Shown here: positions 19,152-28,760 of the stretch, one piece after another
Layout of the letters: every line of letters begins with the position of its first letter
Numbering within the stretch: the first letter of the stretch is position 1
NCBI GenBank assembly: GCA_965198655.1
Contig: OZ240668.1
Location: 3,906,001-3,970,000, forward strand
Direction: 5' to 3'
DNA length: 64,000 nucleotides
Source of the DNA: Lichenicola sp965198655
GTDB lineage: Bacteria > Pseudomonadota > Alphaproteobacteria > Acetobacterales > Acetobacteraceae
Translations under genes and position numbers: made by a program
Notes under the pieces: generated by a model
Told to the model about the DNA's origin: nothing
Database searches by the model: none
Seen by the model: only the letters and a program-made list of their open reading frames with translations

Positions 19152-20063
19152 CTACGACCTGGACATCGACCGAATGGACGATGCCGTTGCCGCGACGGTC
19201 CCGCTGCGGTGGCGACGCCGGAATTCCGACGGCGACATCCCGCGATAGGAGCGGAACTGCCGGTTGAAGTTGGACAGGTTGTTGAACCCGACACCGAAAC
19301 AGATATCGGCGACGTGCGCGTCGTCGGCGATCAGCATCTCGCACGCCTTGTTCAGGCGGATGCCGTGCAGGTAGCGTACGAAGCTGGTTCCGGTCTTGCG
19401 CTTGAACGCCTTGGAGAACGTGCTCGGGCTGTAGCCGCTCAGCGCCGCTAGGTCGGTCTCGCGGAAGTCCGAGGCCGGGTTGGCGGCGATCTGCGCCAGC
19501 ACGTGGTTGAGCGGCTGGCTCAGGTAGATGTCCGGCGTCGCGCGGTAGCCGAGGCCGGCGAGCGGCCGGGGGGCGGGCGCGTCCTCCATCAGCGACAGCA
19601 GGGCGAAGAACAGCTCGATCCGGCGCGGCCCGTTGCTGCCCAGCATGCTGCGCATGATCGGACGCGCCGCAGCGCCGATGTCGGTCGAGAACTCCAGGCC
19701 GCGGCCGGCGCAGTCGAGCAGCCTGCGCAGGAAGCCGAGCTCCGGGAACAAGCCCATCGCGCTGGCGGCGAAAGCTTCGGTGAACTGCAGCACCAGGCAG
19801 CGCTCGGCGATCACGGTGTCCGGGGAGGCGTCGCTCAACCAGTTATGTGGAACGTTCGGCCCGACCAGGACCAGGTTGTCCGGCTCGAACCGGCCGATAT
19901 AGTCGCCGACGAAGCTGCGTCCGCTCGTGGTGGTGATCAGGTGCAGCTCGTACTCGGGATGGAAGTGCCAGCGTACGGTCGGATAGGGCAGCCCATGCGA
20001 CCAGATCTTGAGGCAGGAATCGGCCCCGACATTCACCAACTCAAGCGCGGGCTGCACGTGCAT
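19152..20063 (-). CDS. AraC-family transcriptional regulator
   Basis: A 303-residue regulator with an N-terminal cupin-like ligand domain (VRWHFHPEYELHLI, PDNLVLVGPNVPHNW) and a C-terminal double helix-turn-helix. The latter has LAALSGYSPSTFSKAFKRKT as the first HTH and ADICFGVGFNNLSNFNRQF as the second. It lies 29 bases upstream of the binding protein gene in the same direction, so it either heads the operon or sits just before the operon promoter. Activation by the imported polyol is the usual scheme for such genes and is inferred here. Confidence 0.92.
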   Translation of the reverse strand: MHVQPALELVNVGADSCLKIWSHGLPYPTVRWHFHPEYELHLITTTSGRSFVGDYIGRFEPDNLVLVGPNVPHNWLSDASPDTVIAERCLVLQFTEAFAASAMGLFPELGFLRRLLDCAGRGLEFSTDIGAAARPIMRSMLGSNGPRRIELFFALLSLMEDAPAPRPLAGLGYRATPDIYLSQPLNHVLAQIAANPASDFRETDLAALSGYSPSTFSKAFKRKTGTSFVRYLHGIRLNKACEMLIADDAHVADICFGVGFNNLSNFNRQFRSYRGMSPSEFRRRHRSGTVAATASSIRSMSRS

Positions 20064-20292
20064 CGGCCGGTCTCAGCGTCCCATCCGCGATCGGCAGGTG
20101 CGAAGCCCCGGCCGAACCGGACGCCGGGTGTCCTGATCTTGCGGCATCTGGTCGTCTCCCGCGCCGCAGCCTCGGAGGATCGAGCTGCGCGTCGTTCTGG
20201 TTGCGCGGAGACTAGGCGCTTCACCGGCGCGTGTTCTACTGCTTTTCGACCGCCGGACCGATACTTTTTTGCCAGTTCGGCGGTGTGCCGGT

Positions 20293-21696
20293 TCAGGCTC
20301 GGCCCGGGCCGCTCGCGGCTGGGACGGCCCGGGCGCCGTTCATCGACCGCAGCGCCAGGGCGGCGACGCGGCGACCGCGTGCCGGCAGCAGCAGGGCGGT
20401 GGCGGCCGATATCAGGGCCGCGATGCCCAGAGCGTGCAGCCCGGCCGTGCTGGTGCCGAACAGATGATCGGCCTCGCTCCGAAGGTTGGGGGCGACGAAG
20501 CCGCCCAGATTGCCGATGGCATTGATCACGGCGAGGCCGCCGGCTGCCCCGGTGCCGGCGAAGTGGTCGGTGGGAAAGGTCCAGAAGATCGCCTGCGAGG
20601 CGATGATGCCGGAGGCGGCGACACAGAGGGCTGCGATCGCCACCGCCGGCGCGGAGTGCGCCGAGACCAGGATGCCCGCCGCCACCATCAGCAGGCAGAC
20701 TAGGAAGAACGAGCGCGGCCGGTTGGCGCGCGCCGCCAGCATCGGCCAGATCGCGGTGAACACGATCGCGCACAGCCACGGGATCGCCGAGACCAGGCTG
20801 ACCAGGCCGCCGATCCTCACGCCCAGAAGCGCGCTGACCTGGTCCGGCAGGTAGAACACCACGCCGTAGCTGCCGATCTGCATCAGGAAGTAGATCACCA
20901 CGAACTGCAGCAGCCGCACGTCGCGCAGCGCCTGGGCGAAGGTGCCGGAGCCCTCGGCGTGCTTGTCGTCGGACTCGCGGCCGAGCACGACCGCCAGCGC
21001 GGTCTTCTGCTCCGCCGACAGCCAGGACACCTCGGCCGGGCGGTCCGGCAGCACGAACAGGGTCAGCACGCCGACCGCCGCCGCCAGCAGCCCCTCGACC
21101 AGGAACATCCACTGCCAGCCGGCCAGGCCGAGCAGCCCGTCGAAGCCGAGCAGCAGGCCGGAGAACGGGGTGCCCAGGGTGAGCGCCAGTGGATAGCCGA
21201 AATAGAACATCCCCAGCACCCGGCCGCGGTATTCCGGCGGGAACCAGTAGGTCAGGTACAGGATCACGCCGGGAAAGAACCCGGCCTCGGCCAGGCCCAG
21301 CAGCAGGCGAAGGGCCGTGAACGACCGGCCGCCGGTCACGAACATGGTGCAGGCGGCGACGATGCCCCAGGTGATCATGATCCGGCCGAGCCAAGTGCGG
21401 GCGCCGACGCGGTGCAGCACCAGGTTGCTGGGCACCTCGAACAGCGCGTAGCCGACGAAGAAGATGCCGGCGCCCAGCGCGAACCACGCGTCCGAGATGC
21501 CAGCCTGCGCATGCAGCGCCTGCTTGGCCACACCCACATTGGCGCGGTCGAGAAAGGCCAGCATGTACATCAGGATCAGGAACGGCATCAGCCGGTTGCG
21601 CGCCCGGGCGACGGCGCTGCCCAGCGCCTGGCCGCCCGGGACCCCGGCGCCTGGCGCGACGTCGGATGGCGCCGCGGCGCCGATGCTGTCGGCCAT
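20293..21696 (-). CDS. MFS transporter, anion:cation symporter (ACS) type
   Basis: A 467-residue permease with about twelve membrane segments. It begins MYMLAFLDRANVGVAKQAL and contains FEVPSNLVLHRVGART, GLAEAGFFPG and YWFPPEYRGR, all typical of the ACS family, which carries tartrate, glucarate, phthalate and other organic acids with a cation. It lies about 90 bases downstream of denD in the same direction and under the LacI-type gene, so uptake of an acid sugar such as erythronate or threonate is a reasonable inference. The C-terminal 40 residues are Ala/Arg-rich. Confidence 0.9.
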   Translation of the reverse strand: MADSIGAAAPSDVAPGAGVPGGQALGSAVARARNRLMPFLILMYMLAFLDRANVGVAKQALHAQAGISDAWFALGAGIFFVGYALFEVPSNLVLHRVGARTWLGRIMITWGIVAACTMFVTGGRSFTALRLLLGLAEAGFFPGVILYLTYWFPPEYRGRVLGMFYFGYPLALTLGTPFSGLLLGFDGLLGLAGWQWMFLVEGLLAAAVGVLTLFVLPDRPAEVSWLSAEQKTALAVVLGRESDDKHAEGSGTFAQALRDVRLLQFVVIYFLMQIGSYGVVFYLPDQVSALLGVRIGGLVSLVSAIPWLCAIVFTAIWPMLAARANRPRSFFLVCLLMVAAGILVSAHSAPAVAIAALCVAASGIIASQAIFWTFPTDHFAGTGAAGGLAVINAIGNLGGFVAPNLRSEADHLFGTSTAGLHALGIAALISAATALLLPARGRRVAALALRSMNGARAVPAASGPGRA

Positions 21697-21786
21697 GACG
21701 TTTCCCCTTGTTCTGCCCGTGGTGTCGGGCTTGCCGCCGGTTAGAGCCCGGCCTTGCGGTCGCCGTCGCCGAGGAAGCCGGACCGG

Positions 21787-22773
21787 TCAGCCGATCCGGC
21801 CGCCCAGCTCGTCCTCGACATGGGCACGGATGATGTCGGCGAAGCTCGTCTCGGCGGTAAAGCCCAGCGCCAGCGCCCGGGCCGGGTCGAACGCGCGGGC
21901 CCAGCCCTGCACGATCCGCTCGATCGCCGGATCCGGCTCGCGTCGGATCAGCGCCACCGCCCGGTCACCCGCCACCTGACGCAGCGCCTCGATCTGTTCC
22001 GCCACCGTGGCCGACAGGCCGGGCATGGCGAGGTTCGGCCGGTCGCCCAATCGGGACAGGTCGAGGGTGGCGGCGTGGAGCAGGAAGCCGACCGCGGCGC
22101 GTGGGCTGGCGAACCAGTGCCGCAGCGTGTCGGGCACCGGCAGGATCGCCTCCTGCCCCGTCAGCGGCTCGCGGATGATGCCGGAGAAGAAGCCGGAGGC
22201 GGCGCGGTTCGGCCGCCCCGGCCGCACGCAGATGGTCGGCAGGCGCAGCCCGATGCCCTGTAAAATGCCGCGCCGGCTGTAATCGGCCAGCAGCAGCTCG
22301 CCCATCCCCTTCTGGGTGCCGTAGCTGGTCTGCGGGGTGAGCAGGTACTCGTCGTCGATCACCTCGGGCATGGACCCGCCGAACACGGCGTTGGAGGAGG
22401 AGAACACCACCCGCGGCCGCCAGTCGCCGCCCGCCCCTTCGAGCCGGATCGCGTCGAACAGCGCCCGGGTGCCGTCCAGGTTGACGCGGTAGCCCGTCTC
22501 CAGGTCCGCTTCCGCCTCGCCGGACACGATCGCCGCCAGGTGGACGATCAGGTCGGGCCGGCGCGACGCCAGCCCGGCCGCGGCACCTGGCACCGACAGG
22601 TCTACCGCGAGGCAGTCGCAGGCGCCGGTCCAGCCGTTCGGTGCCGCCGGCGCCACCACGTCGGCCAGGGTGAGCCGGTCTACCGGCCGGCCGGCGAGCC
22701 CGCCCTCCCGCGCCAGCCGCTCGGCCAGCTTGCGGCCGATCATGCCGGCGGCGCAGAGGATGAGGATGTGCAT
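21787..22773 (-). CDS. denD: D-erythronate dehydrogenase-like SDR (DenD)
   Basis: A 328-residue extended SDR of the NAD-dependent epimerase/dehydratase family. The start at 22773 (MHILILCAAGMIGRKLA) places the dinucleotide motif at the N-terminus and is preceded by AGGAGC. The catalytic Tyr-x3-Lys is SYGTQKGMGE, and FSSSNAVFGG carries the Ser. The form of the N-terminus and the 330-residue length match DenD, which oxidises D-erythronate to 2-oxo-tetronate. The assignment is strengthened by otnI, otnK, otnC and ltnD nearby, the partners needed to finish that pathway. Confidence 0.85.
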   Translation of the reverse strand: MHILILCAAGMIGRKLAERLAREGGLAGRPVDRLTLADVVAPAAPNGWTGACDCLAVDLSVPGAAAGLASRRPDLIVHLAAIVSGEAEADLETGYRVNLDGTRALFDAIRLEGAGGDWRPRVVFSSSNAVFGGSMPEVIDDEYLLTPQTSYGTQKGMGELLLADYSRRGILQGIGLRLPTICVRPGRPNRAASGFFSGIIREPLTGQEAILPVPDTLRHWFASPRAAVGFLLHAATLDLSRLGDRPNLAMPGLSATVAEQIEALRQVAGDRAVALIRREPDPAIERIVQGWARAFDPARALALGFTAETSFADIIRAHVEDELGGRIG

Positions 22774-22863
22774 GGCGTCTGTGCTCCTGGACCGCGAACC
22801 GGTGGGACCGGCGAGCGTCGACGTCGCCTCGCCCGTGCTCGGGTTGTTGCCGGTCTTCATGGG

Positions 22864-23895
22864 TCAGGTGCTTTCCCGCACCGCGAGGCGGCAGCCGACA
22901 TCCACCCGCGCCGGCCCGTCGGGCTGGCCCGCCACGCGCGCCAGCAGCTTGCGCGCGGCGATCTCGCCGATGTCGCGCCTCGGCGAGACGATGGTGGTCA
23001 GCGACGGGCTGGTCAGCACGCCGATGTCGAGCCCGTTGAACCCGGCGATGGCGATCCGTCCCGGCACGGCGATGCCCTCCCGCGCGGCGCGAAGCAGCGC
23101 GCCCACCGCCAGGTCGTCGTTGGCGAAGAACAGCGCGTCCAGCTCGGGCGCCTGGCCCAGCACCGCGAGCAGCTCGCGGCCGCCGACCTCGGGACTGGAG
23201 CTGTCTGGATGCTGGAACGGTGGCCGTCGTTGCAGCCCGGCCGCGGCCAGTGCGCGGTCAAGGCCGCGGTAGCGCTGCATGGCGCGGTAGTCGGCCTCCA
23301 TCCGGCCGCCGACGAAGCCGATGCGGCGGTAGCCGCGCTCGATCAGGTGGCGCCCCATCATCGCCCCCGCCTTGAGGTGCGACAGCCCGACGTTCATGTC
23401 GATCGGCCGTCCCGCTTCCATCACCTCGACCACCGGCCGGCCGCAGCCGCGCAGCAGCGCCTCGGTGCGCCCGGCATGGCGCAGGCCGGCGACGATGATC
23501 CCGGCCGGCGACCAGCCGAGCAAGGTCGACACCAGCTCGGTCTCGCGTCCGAGGTCGTACTGGGTGTTGCCGAGCAGCAGCTGGTAGCCTTCGGCCTCCA
23601 GCACCGTCTGTACGCCCTGGATCACCTCGATGAACACGGCGTTGGACAGCGACGGCACGATCACCGGCACGATGCGGCTGTCGGCGGAGGCGAGCATGCC
23701 AGCCACCCGGTTCGGCACGTAGCCGAGAGCCGCCACCGCTTCGGCGATCTGGGCCCGCAGCGCGGCCGACACGCTGTTCGGCGCGTTGATCGCGCGCGAA
23801 ACCGTGATCGGCGCCACGCCGGCGCGCTCGGCGACGTGCTTGAGGGTCACGGCAGGCGGGCGGGGGCTGCGGTATAGGGCGTTGTGCTGACCCAT
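22864..23895 (-). CDS. LacI-family transcriptional regulator
   Basis: A 343-residue repressor. The N-terminal HTH and hinge are VTLKHVAERAGVAPITVSRA and LGYVPNRVAGML, followed by a periplasmic-binding-protein-like sensor domain (VIQGVQTVLEAEGYQLLLG, LDALFFANDDLAVG). ATG 23895 is preferred; the upstream in-frame extension is Arg/Gly repeats. It is transcribed with denD and the ACS transporter, and divergently from the ABC importer operon at 24083, with a palindrome between them, so it probably controls both directions in response to an acid sugar or its derivative. Confidence 0.92.
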   Translation of the reverse strand: MGQHNALYRSPRPPAVTLKHVAERAGVAPITVSRAINAPNSVSAALRAQIAEAVAALGYVPNRVAGMLASADSRIVPVIVPSLSNAVFIEVIQGVQTVLEAEGYQLLLGNTQYDLGRETELVSTLLGWSPAGIIVAGLRHAGRTEALLRGCGRPVVEVMEAGRPIDMNVGLSHLKAGAMMGRHLIERGYRRIGFVGGRMEADYRAMQRYRGLDRALAAAGLQRRPPFQHPDSSSPEVGGRELLAVLGQAPELDALFFANDDLAVGALLRAAREGIAVPGRIAIAGFNGLDIGVLTSPSLTTIVSPRRDIGEIAARKLLARVAGQPDGPARVDVGCRLAVREST

Positions 23896-23961
23896 CACCG
23901 TCCACCCTAGCCGCCGGCGGCGCCGGCCGCCACCGCCCCGCACCGGGAACGCCGCCAGATG

Positions 23962-23977
23962 ATGGTTGCGCTACCAT
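23962..23977. promoter_or_regulatory. Candidate LacI-family operator
   Basis: The 16-base sequence ATGGTTGCGCTACCAT is a dyad with a central CG and one mismatch per eight-base half-site (ATGGTTGC against ATGGTAGC), the classical form of LacI/GntR-type operators. It lies 66 bases upstream of the LacI gene start and 105 bases upstream of the ABC ATPase gene, in the divergent promoter region. No second copy was noticed in the window. Confidence 0.6.
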
Positions 23978-24082
23978 GGTCGGGCGCATAAGGTCCGGTC
24001 AAACGCCAGCCGGCCGCATCGTGGACGATGCCACGGCGAGAAGCGTGAACGGTACAGGAAGGATGTTCAGGAGCATGGAGCG

Positions 24083-25642
24083 ATGCCGGATTCTGTAGAC
24101 GCGGCCAGTGCCGGATCGCGCGGGACCTACCGGGCGAGCGACATCGTCAAGAGCTACGGCAGCGTTCCGGTGCTGCGCGGCCTGAGCGTGACGCTCCGTC
24201 CCGGCCGGATCCACACCATGATGGGCGAGAACGGCGCCGGGAAATCCACCCTGTTCAAGGTGATGGCCGGCGTGGTGCAGCCCAGTGGCGGCACCCTGCA
24301 CCTCGACAACGCGAGGCTGGCGCTGTCCTCGCCGCACGACGCGCACGGGCACGGCATCTACCTGGTGCCGCAGGAGCCGGCGCTGATGCCGGAACTGACG
24401 GTAGCGGAAACCATGTTCGTGGGCCAGCTGCCGATTGTCCGGCGCTGGCGGCGGATCGACTGGGGGGCGATGCGGGCCCGCGCGCAGGACGCGTTGCAGG
24501 CACTCGGCCTCGACATCGACGTGGACGCGCAGTCGCGTCGGCTGTCGATCGCGCAGCAGCAGCAGGTCGAATGCGCCAAGGCTCTGCTGCGCGGCTGCCG
24601 GGTGATCCTGTTCGACGAGCCCACCTCGCCGCTGACCACGCACGAGGTCGAGCGGCTGTTCGCCACCATGCGCCGGCTACGCGGGGAGGGCTACACGCTC
24701 GCCTTCATCAGCCACCGCATGGACGAGGTGCTGGACATTTCCGACGACATCAGCGTGCTTCGCGACGGTGCGCTGGTGGACGGCGTGTCGCGGGCCGAGT
24801 TCGACCGCACCCGCCTCCTGTCGCGGATGGTCGGGCGCGAGATGCGCACCATCCCGCGCCGCTCCTGGTCCTCGGCGACCACGGAGCCGGTGCTGACGGT
24901 GGCGGGACTGGCCCATGCGCCCTGCTTCGCCGGGATCGGCTTCACCCTGCATCGCGGCGAGATCCTGGGGCTGGCCGGGCTGGTCGGCGCCGGACGCACC
25001 GAGATCGCCGAGACCATCTTCGGCCTGCGCCACAGCGATGCGGGAAGCGTTGCGCTCCGCGGCGCGCCGATCACCGGCCTGCCGACGCACGAGATCATCC
25101 GCCACGGCCTGGTCTACGCGCCGGAGGACCGGGCGCGGCACGGGGCGGTGCTGCCGATGACCATCGCGGAGAACGTCACCGCCGGCCTGATCGAGCGGGT
25201 TAAGCAGCGGTTCGGGCTGATGGACCGCGACGACGAGGACCGCATCGGTGCGGAAACGGTGGCGCAGTACCGGGTGCGCTGCGCCGGCACCGACCAGACC
25301 CTGCGGGAGCTGTCCGGCGGCAACCAGCAGAAGGTGGTGTTCGGCAAGTGGATGGGGCTGTCGCCCGCGGTGGCGATCCTGGACGAGCCGACCCGCGGCG
25401 TCGACGTCGGTGCCAAGGACGAGATCTACGAGCTGATCGAGGCGCGCGCCAAGGCCGGCACCGCGATCCTGGTGATCTCCTCGGAGATGGAGGAGCTGGT
25501 CCGCCTGTGCGACCGGATCCTGTCGATCTACGAGGGACGGATCGTGGCCGAGCTGCAGGGCGACGGGATCACGCCGGAGCGCCTGGGCCGCTCCTATCTG
25601 AGCCATGCCGGGCTGGACGCCGTCGCCGGAGCGGCGGCGTGA
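24083..25642 (+). CDS. Sugar ABC transporter ATP-binding protein (second importer)
   Basis: A 519-residue double-NBD ATPase of the RbsA/LsrA type. The first domain has GENGAGKST, LSIAQQQQVE and VILFDEPTSPL; the second has the usual degenerate P-loop GLVGAGRTE, then LSGGNQQKVVFGKW and AILDEPTRGVDVGAK. ATG 24083 is chosen because AGGAG precedes it and homology starts just after. Its stop overlaps the GTG of the first permease gene (GTGA). First gene of the rightward operon, immediately after the LacI operator region. Confidence 0.93.
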   Translation: MPDSVDAASAGSRGTYRASDIVKSYGSVPVLRGLSVTLRPGRIHTMMGENGAGKSTLFKVMAGVVQPSGGTLHLDNARLALSSPHDAHGHGIYLVPQEPALMPELTVAETMFVGQLPIVRRWRRIDWGAMRARAQDALQALGLDIDVDAQSRRLSIAQQQQVECAKALLRGCRVILFDEPTSPLTTHEVERLFATMRRLRGEGYTLAFISHRMDEVLDISDDISVLRDGALVDGVSRAEFDRTRLLSRMVGREMRTIPRRSWSSATTEPVLTVAGLAHAPCFAGIGFTLHRGEILGLAGLVGAGRTEIAETIFGLRHSDAGSVALRGAPITGLPTHEIIRHGLVYAPEDRARHGAVLPMTIAENVTAGLIERVKQRFGLMDRDDEDRIGAETVAQYRVRCAGTDQTLRELSGGNQQKVVFGKWMGLSPAVAILDEPTRGVDVGAKDEIYELIEARAKAGTAILVISSEMEELVRLCDRILSIYEGRIVAELQGDGITPERLGRSYLSHAGLDAVAGAAA

Positions 25643-26646
25643 GCGCGCCGGCGATGCAGGCAGCTACCCTGCCCACCCGCCCGCAATCCCGAACGGGCTC
25701 CGCCCGGCTGCGCCGCGACCTGCGCGAGATCGCGCTGGTGGCGGTGACGGTCGCCACCGTGCTGGTGGTCGGCGCCTTCCACCGCGACTTCATGTCGCTG
25801 CAGAACCTGCGCTTCATGCTGCTGGGCTGCGTGGTGCTGTCGCTGCTGTCGCTTGGCCAGACGCTGGTGATCGCGACGCGCGGCATCGACCTGTCGGTCG
25901 CACCCGTGCTCGGCCTGAGCGCCATGGTGACCGGGCTGATGGCGCAGACCGGCGGGCTGCCGCTCTATGGCGCGTTCGCGATTGCGCTGGCGATCGGTCT
26001 GGTGCTGGGCACGCTGAACGGGCTGCTGGTGGCGCGCCTGGCGATCCCGCCGATCATCACCACGCTCGGCACCTACAGCCTGTACAGCGGGCTGATCTTC
26101 CTCTACTCCGACGGCACCCAGGTAGATTCCGTGCCGCACGCCTATGCCACGCTCGGCAACGGCGTGATGGCGGACGCGCTGCCGGTGCCGATCCCCGTAC
26201 TGGTGCTGGGCGTGGTGCTGCTGCTGATGTGGTTCACCATCGGCCATACCCGGTTTGGCCGCGCGATCCTGGCGATCGGCAACAACCAGGCGGCGGCCTA
26301 CAACGCCGGCATCCCGGTCACGGTCACCCAGGTGGGCGCCTACACCATTTCCGGCGTGCTGGCCGCCCTCGCCGGGCTGATGTTCCTGTCCTATACCGGC
26401 TCCGCCACGGTCACCACCGGCACCGGCGACCACATGGAGCTGCAGTCGATCGCGGTGGCGCTGATCGGCGGCACCGCGATTGCCGGCGGACGCGGCAACG
26501 TGCTCGGCACCGTGCTGGGTGCCCTGTTCCTCAGCGTGATCCTGACGGCTCTGGTGTTCGTGCACGTGCCGCCGATCTGGTACTCCGCCGGCGAAGGGGT
26601 GATGATCCTGCTCGCGGTCACCGCCGGCCGTGGAGCCCGGACATGA
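25639..26646 (+). CDS. Sugar ABC transporter permease 1 (second importer)
   Basis: A 335-residue RbsC-like permease with roughly ten membrane helices and the segments IATRGIDLSVAPVLGLSAMV and LIGGTAIAGGRGNVLGT. The GTG at 25639 overlaps the ATPase stop by four bases; ATG 25654 is a possible alternative. Its stop overlaps the ATG of the next permease (ATGA). A pair of different permeases instead of a homodimer is the arrangement of LsrCD and RhaPQ importers. Confidence 0.92.
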   Translation: MSAPAMQAATLPTRPQSRTGSARLRRDLREIALVAVTVATVLVVGAFHRDFMSLQNLRFMLLGCVVLSLLSLGQTLVIATRGIDLSVAPVLGLSAMVTGLMAQTGGLPLYGAFAIALAIGLVLGTLNGLLVARLAIPPIITTLGTYSLYSGLIFLYSDGTQVDSVPHAYATLGNGVMADALPVPIPVLVLGVVLLLMWFTIGHTRFGRAILAIGNNQAAAYNAGIPVTVTQVGAYTISGVLAALAGLMFLSYTGSATVTTGTGDHMELQSIAVALIGGTAIAGGRGNVLGTVLGALFLSVILTALVFVHVPPIWYSAGEGVMILLAVTAGRGART

Positions 26647-27683
26647 GCGGCGTGCGCAACGAGGTGACGGCGCGACGCGTCACCGCGCGTCGGCTGCCGC
26701 TCGGCAACTGGGAGCGGGCGCTGCTGGTGCTGCTCGTGCTGCTCACCATCGGCCTGATCGCCGCGGTGCCCGGCTTCTATCCCGGCTTCGGCGACTTCCT
26801 GGCGCTGAGCGAGAACTTCCTGCCGTTCGGCTTGGTGGCGCTCGGGCTCACCACGGTGATCCTGACCGGCGGCATCGACCTGTCGGTCGGCACCACCGCC
26901 AGCCTGTCCGCGATCGTGATGGCGGAGCTGTGGAGCGGGCTGCACCTGTCGGTCTGGATCGCAGCCGCCGTCGGCGTGCTGTCGGGCGCGCTGCTCGGGC
27001 TGGTGAACGGGCTGATCATCACCCGGCTGCGCACCGAGCCGCTGATCGCGACGCTGGCCACCAGCTTCATCTACGGCAGCATCGCCACGGCGTTGGCCGG
27101 CGACAACCCGCCCTCCGGCTTTCCGGACGGCTTCAACCGGTTGGGCACGGGCGCCATCGGCGGCATCCTGCCGTTCCAGATCGTGCTGTTCGGCGTTCTC
27201 GCCGCCCTGTTCTCGCTGTTGATCTCGCGTTCCGCGTTCGGCCGCAAGGTGGTGATGATCGGCTACAACACCGAGGCGGCGCGCTATGCCGGCATCCGCG
27301 TCGATCGGATCGTCACCGCCTCCTACGTCATCAGCGGTACCACCGCGGCCCTCGCGGGGATCGTGCTGGCCGCCTATTACAGCGCGGTGCGGCCGGACAT
27401 GGGCAGCATCCTGCTGCTCAGCACCATCACCATGGTGGTGCTGGGCGGCGTCAGCATCTTCGGCGGCGACGGCAGCATCGCCGGCGTGGTGATCGCGGTG
27501 CTGCTGCTCGGCATGCTGCGCCAGGGCATGCTGATCGCCGGCTACTCCGACATGGTGACCACCATGGTGACCGGCGCGATCCTGCTCGGCGCGATCGCGC
27601 TGAAGAATCTGTTCGCCGGCCGTGGCACCGGCCTGGCGACGCTGTTGCGGCGGCTGCGCTCCCGCCCCGCTGCGACCACCTGA
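26643..27683 (+). CDS. Sugar ABC transporter permease 2 (second importer)
   Basis: A 346-residue permease of the same family but clearly different from its neighbour, with ILTGGIDLSVGTTASLSAIV and VLGGVSIFGGDGSIAGV. The N-terminus begins with about 25 basic residues, then a long hydrophobic helix. It starts inside the stop of permease 1. Probably forms a heterodimer with it. The binding protein gene follows after 38 bases. Confidence 0.92.
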   Translation: MSGVRNEVTARRVTARRLPLGNWERALLVLLVLLTIGLIAAVPGFYPGFGDFLALSENFLPFGLVALGLTTVILTGGIDLSVGTTASLSAIVMAELWSGLHLSVWIAAAVGVLSGALLGLVNGLIITRLRTEPLIATLATSFIYGSIATALAGDNPPSGFPDGFNRLGTGAIGGILPFQIVLFGVLAALFSLLISRSAFGRKVVMIGYNTEAARYAGIRVDRIVTASYVISGTTAALAGIVLAAYYSAVRPDMGSILLLSTITMVVLGGVSIFGGDGSIAGVVIAVLLLGMLRQGMLIAGYSDMVTTMVTGAILLGAIALKNLFAGRGTGLATLLRRLRSRPAATT

Positions 27684-27721
27684 CCAACCAAGAAACCAAT
27701 CAACGGAAACGGTGTAGCTCC

Positions 27722-28738
27722 ATGACCCAGAAGATCCTCCGCAGCCCCGGCTCCCTCCGCGCCGCCGTGGCCGCACTGCCCCTGCTGCTCGCCACCGGCC
27801 TTGCAGCCCATGCCGCCGACCTCGACACCGCCAAGCCGATCAAGGTGGCGATGGTGCCCAAGCTGGTCGGGCTGTCGGTGTTCAAGGCGAACGAGCAGGG
27901 GGCGCAGGAAGCGGCCAAGACGCTGAACATCAACTTCCTCTACACCGGCCCGGTCACCGCGTCGGCGCAGGGCCAGGTCGACGTGTTCAACAGCCTGATC
28001 GCGCGCCGCTACAACGTCATCACCACCACCTCCAACAACCCGACCCAGCTCGCCCCGGCGCTGCGCCGCGCACGCAAGCAGGGCATTAAGGTGGTGTCCT
28101 ACGACAGCGACGTGTCCCCCGACGCGCGCGACTTCTTCGTCCAGAACACCGACTACGCGGCGTTCGGCAAGGCGCTGGTGGAGTCGGTGGCAAAGTATGC
28201 GGGCCCGACCGCCAAGGTCGCGATCCTGTCCTCCACCCCGGACGCCACGATCCAGAACGAGTGGATCAAGGCGCTGACCGCATACATGACCGCGACCTAC
28301 CCGAAGATGCAGATCGTCACCACCCAGTACGGCCAGTCCAGCCCGTCGCAATCGCTGACCGCAGGGCTCGACATCCTGCAGGCCAACTCGGGCGTGACCG
28401 GCATCATCGCGCCCGACGGTGCGGCCGAGGTGGGTGCCGCGGCCGCGGTGGAGAAGCTCGGACGCGCCGGCAAGGTGTTCGTCACCGGCTGCAGCGACCC
28501 GGATTCGATCCGCCAATACGTCAAGTCCGGCATCATCAAGGAGAGCCCGCTCTGGGACGAGGTCAAGGAAGGCGAGCTGGTGATGTACGTGGCACGGCTG
28601 GCCGCCAACAACGCGATCCAGCGCGACGGCAGCTTCACCGCCGGTGACCTCGGCAGCTTCACCGCCAAGGACGGAGTGATCGTGTTCAGCACGCCGCTCG
28701 TGTTCGACGCCGGCAACATCGACCAGTACAAGTTCTGA
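27722..28738 (+). CDS. Sugar ABC transporter substrate-binding protein (LsrB/RhaS-like)
   Basis: A 338-residue periplasmic protein with a signal peptide (LRAAVAALPLLLATGLAAHA then ADL) and two alpha/beta lobes: VAMVPKLVGLSVFKANEQG, NVITTTSNNPTQLAPAL, VVSYDSDVSPDARDFFVQ and IIAPDGAAEVG. The VPKxxG-xxF-xxxxxGaxxAA opening and the SDxxPxxRxxFVxQ motif are those of LsrB/RhaS-type binding proteins rather than RbsB, matching the two-permease architecture. Ligand unknown; the pathway genes downstream suggest a C4 sugar acid, lactone or precursor. Confidence 0.91.
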   Translation: MTQKILRSPGSLRAAVAALPLLLATGLAAHAADLDTAKPIKVAMVPKLVGLSVFKANEQGAQEAAKTLNINFLYTGPVTASAQGQVDVFNSLIARRYNVITTTSNNPTQLAPALRRARKQGIKVVSYDSDVSPDARDFFVQNTDYAAFGKALVESVAKYAGPTAKVAILSSTPDATIQNEWIKALTAYMTATYPKMQIVTTQYGQSSPSQSLTAGLDILQANSGVTGIIAPDGAAEVGAAAAVEKLGRAGKVFVTGCSDPDSIRQYVKSGIIKESPLWDEVKEGELVMYVARLAANNAIQRDGSFTAGDLGSFTAKDGVIVFSTPLVFDAGNIDQYKF

Positions 28739-28760
28739 CACCGTTCAAGGACATCATCGC

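Noticed and set aside
20225..20292. Possible terminator (CCGCCG ... TTTTTT ... CGGCGG) before the AraC gene
   Set aside because: The T-run lies in the loop, not after the stem, and the loop is over 20 bases; not convincing.
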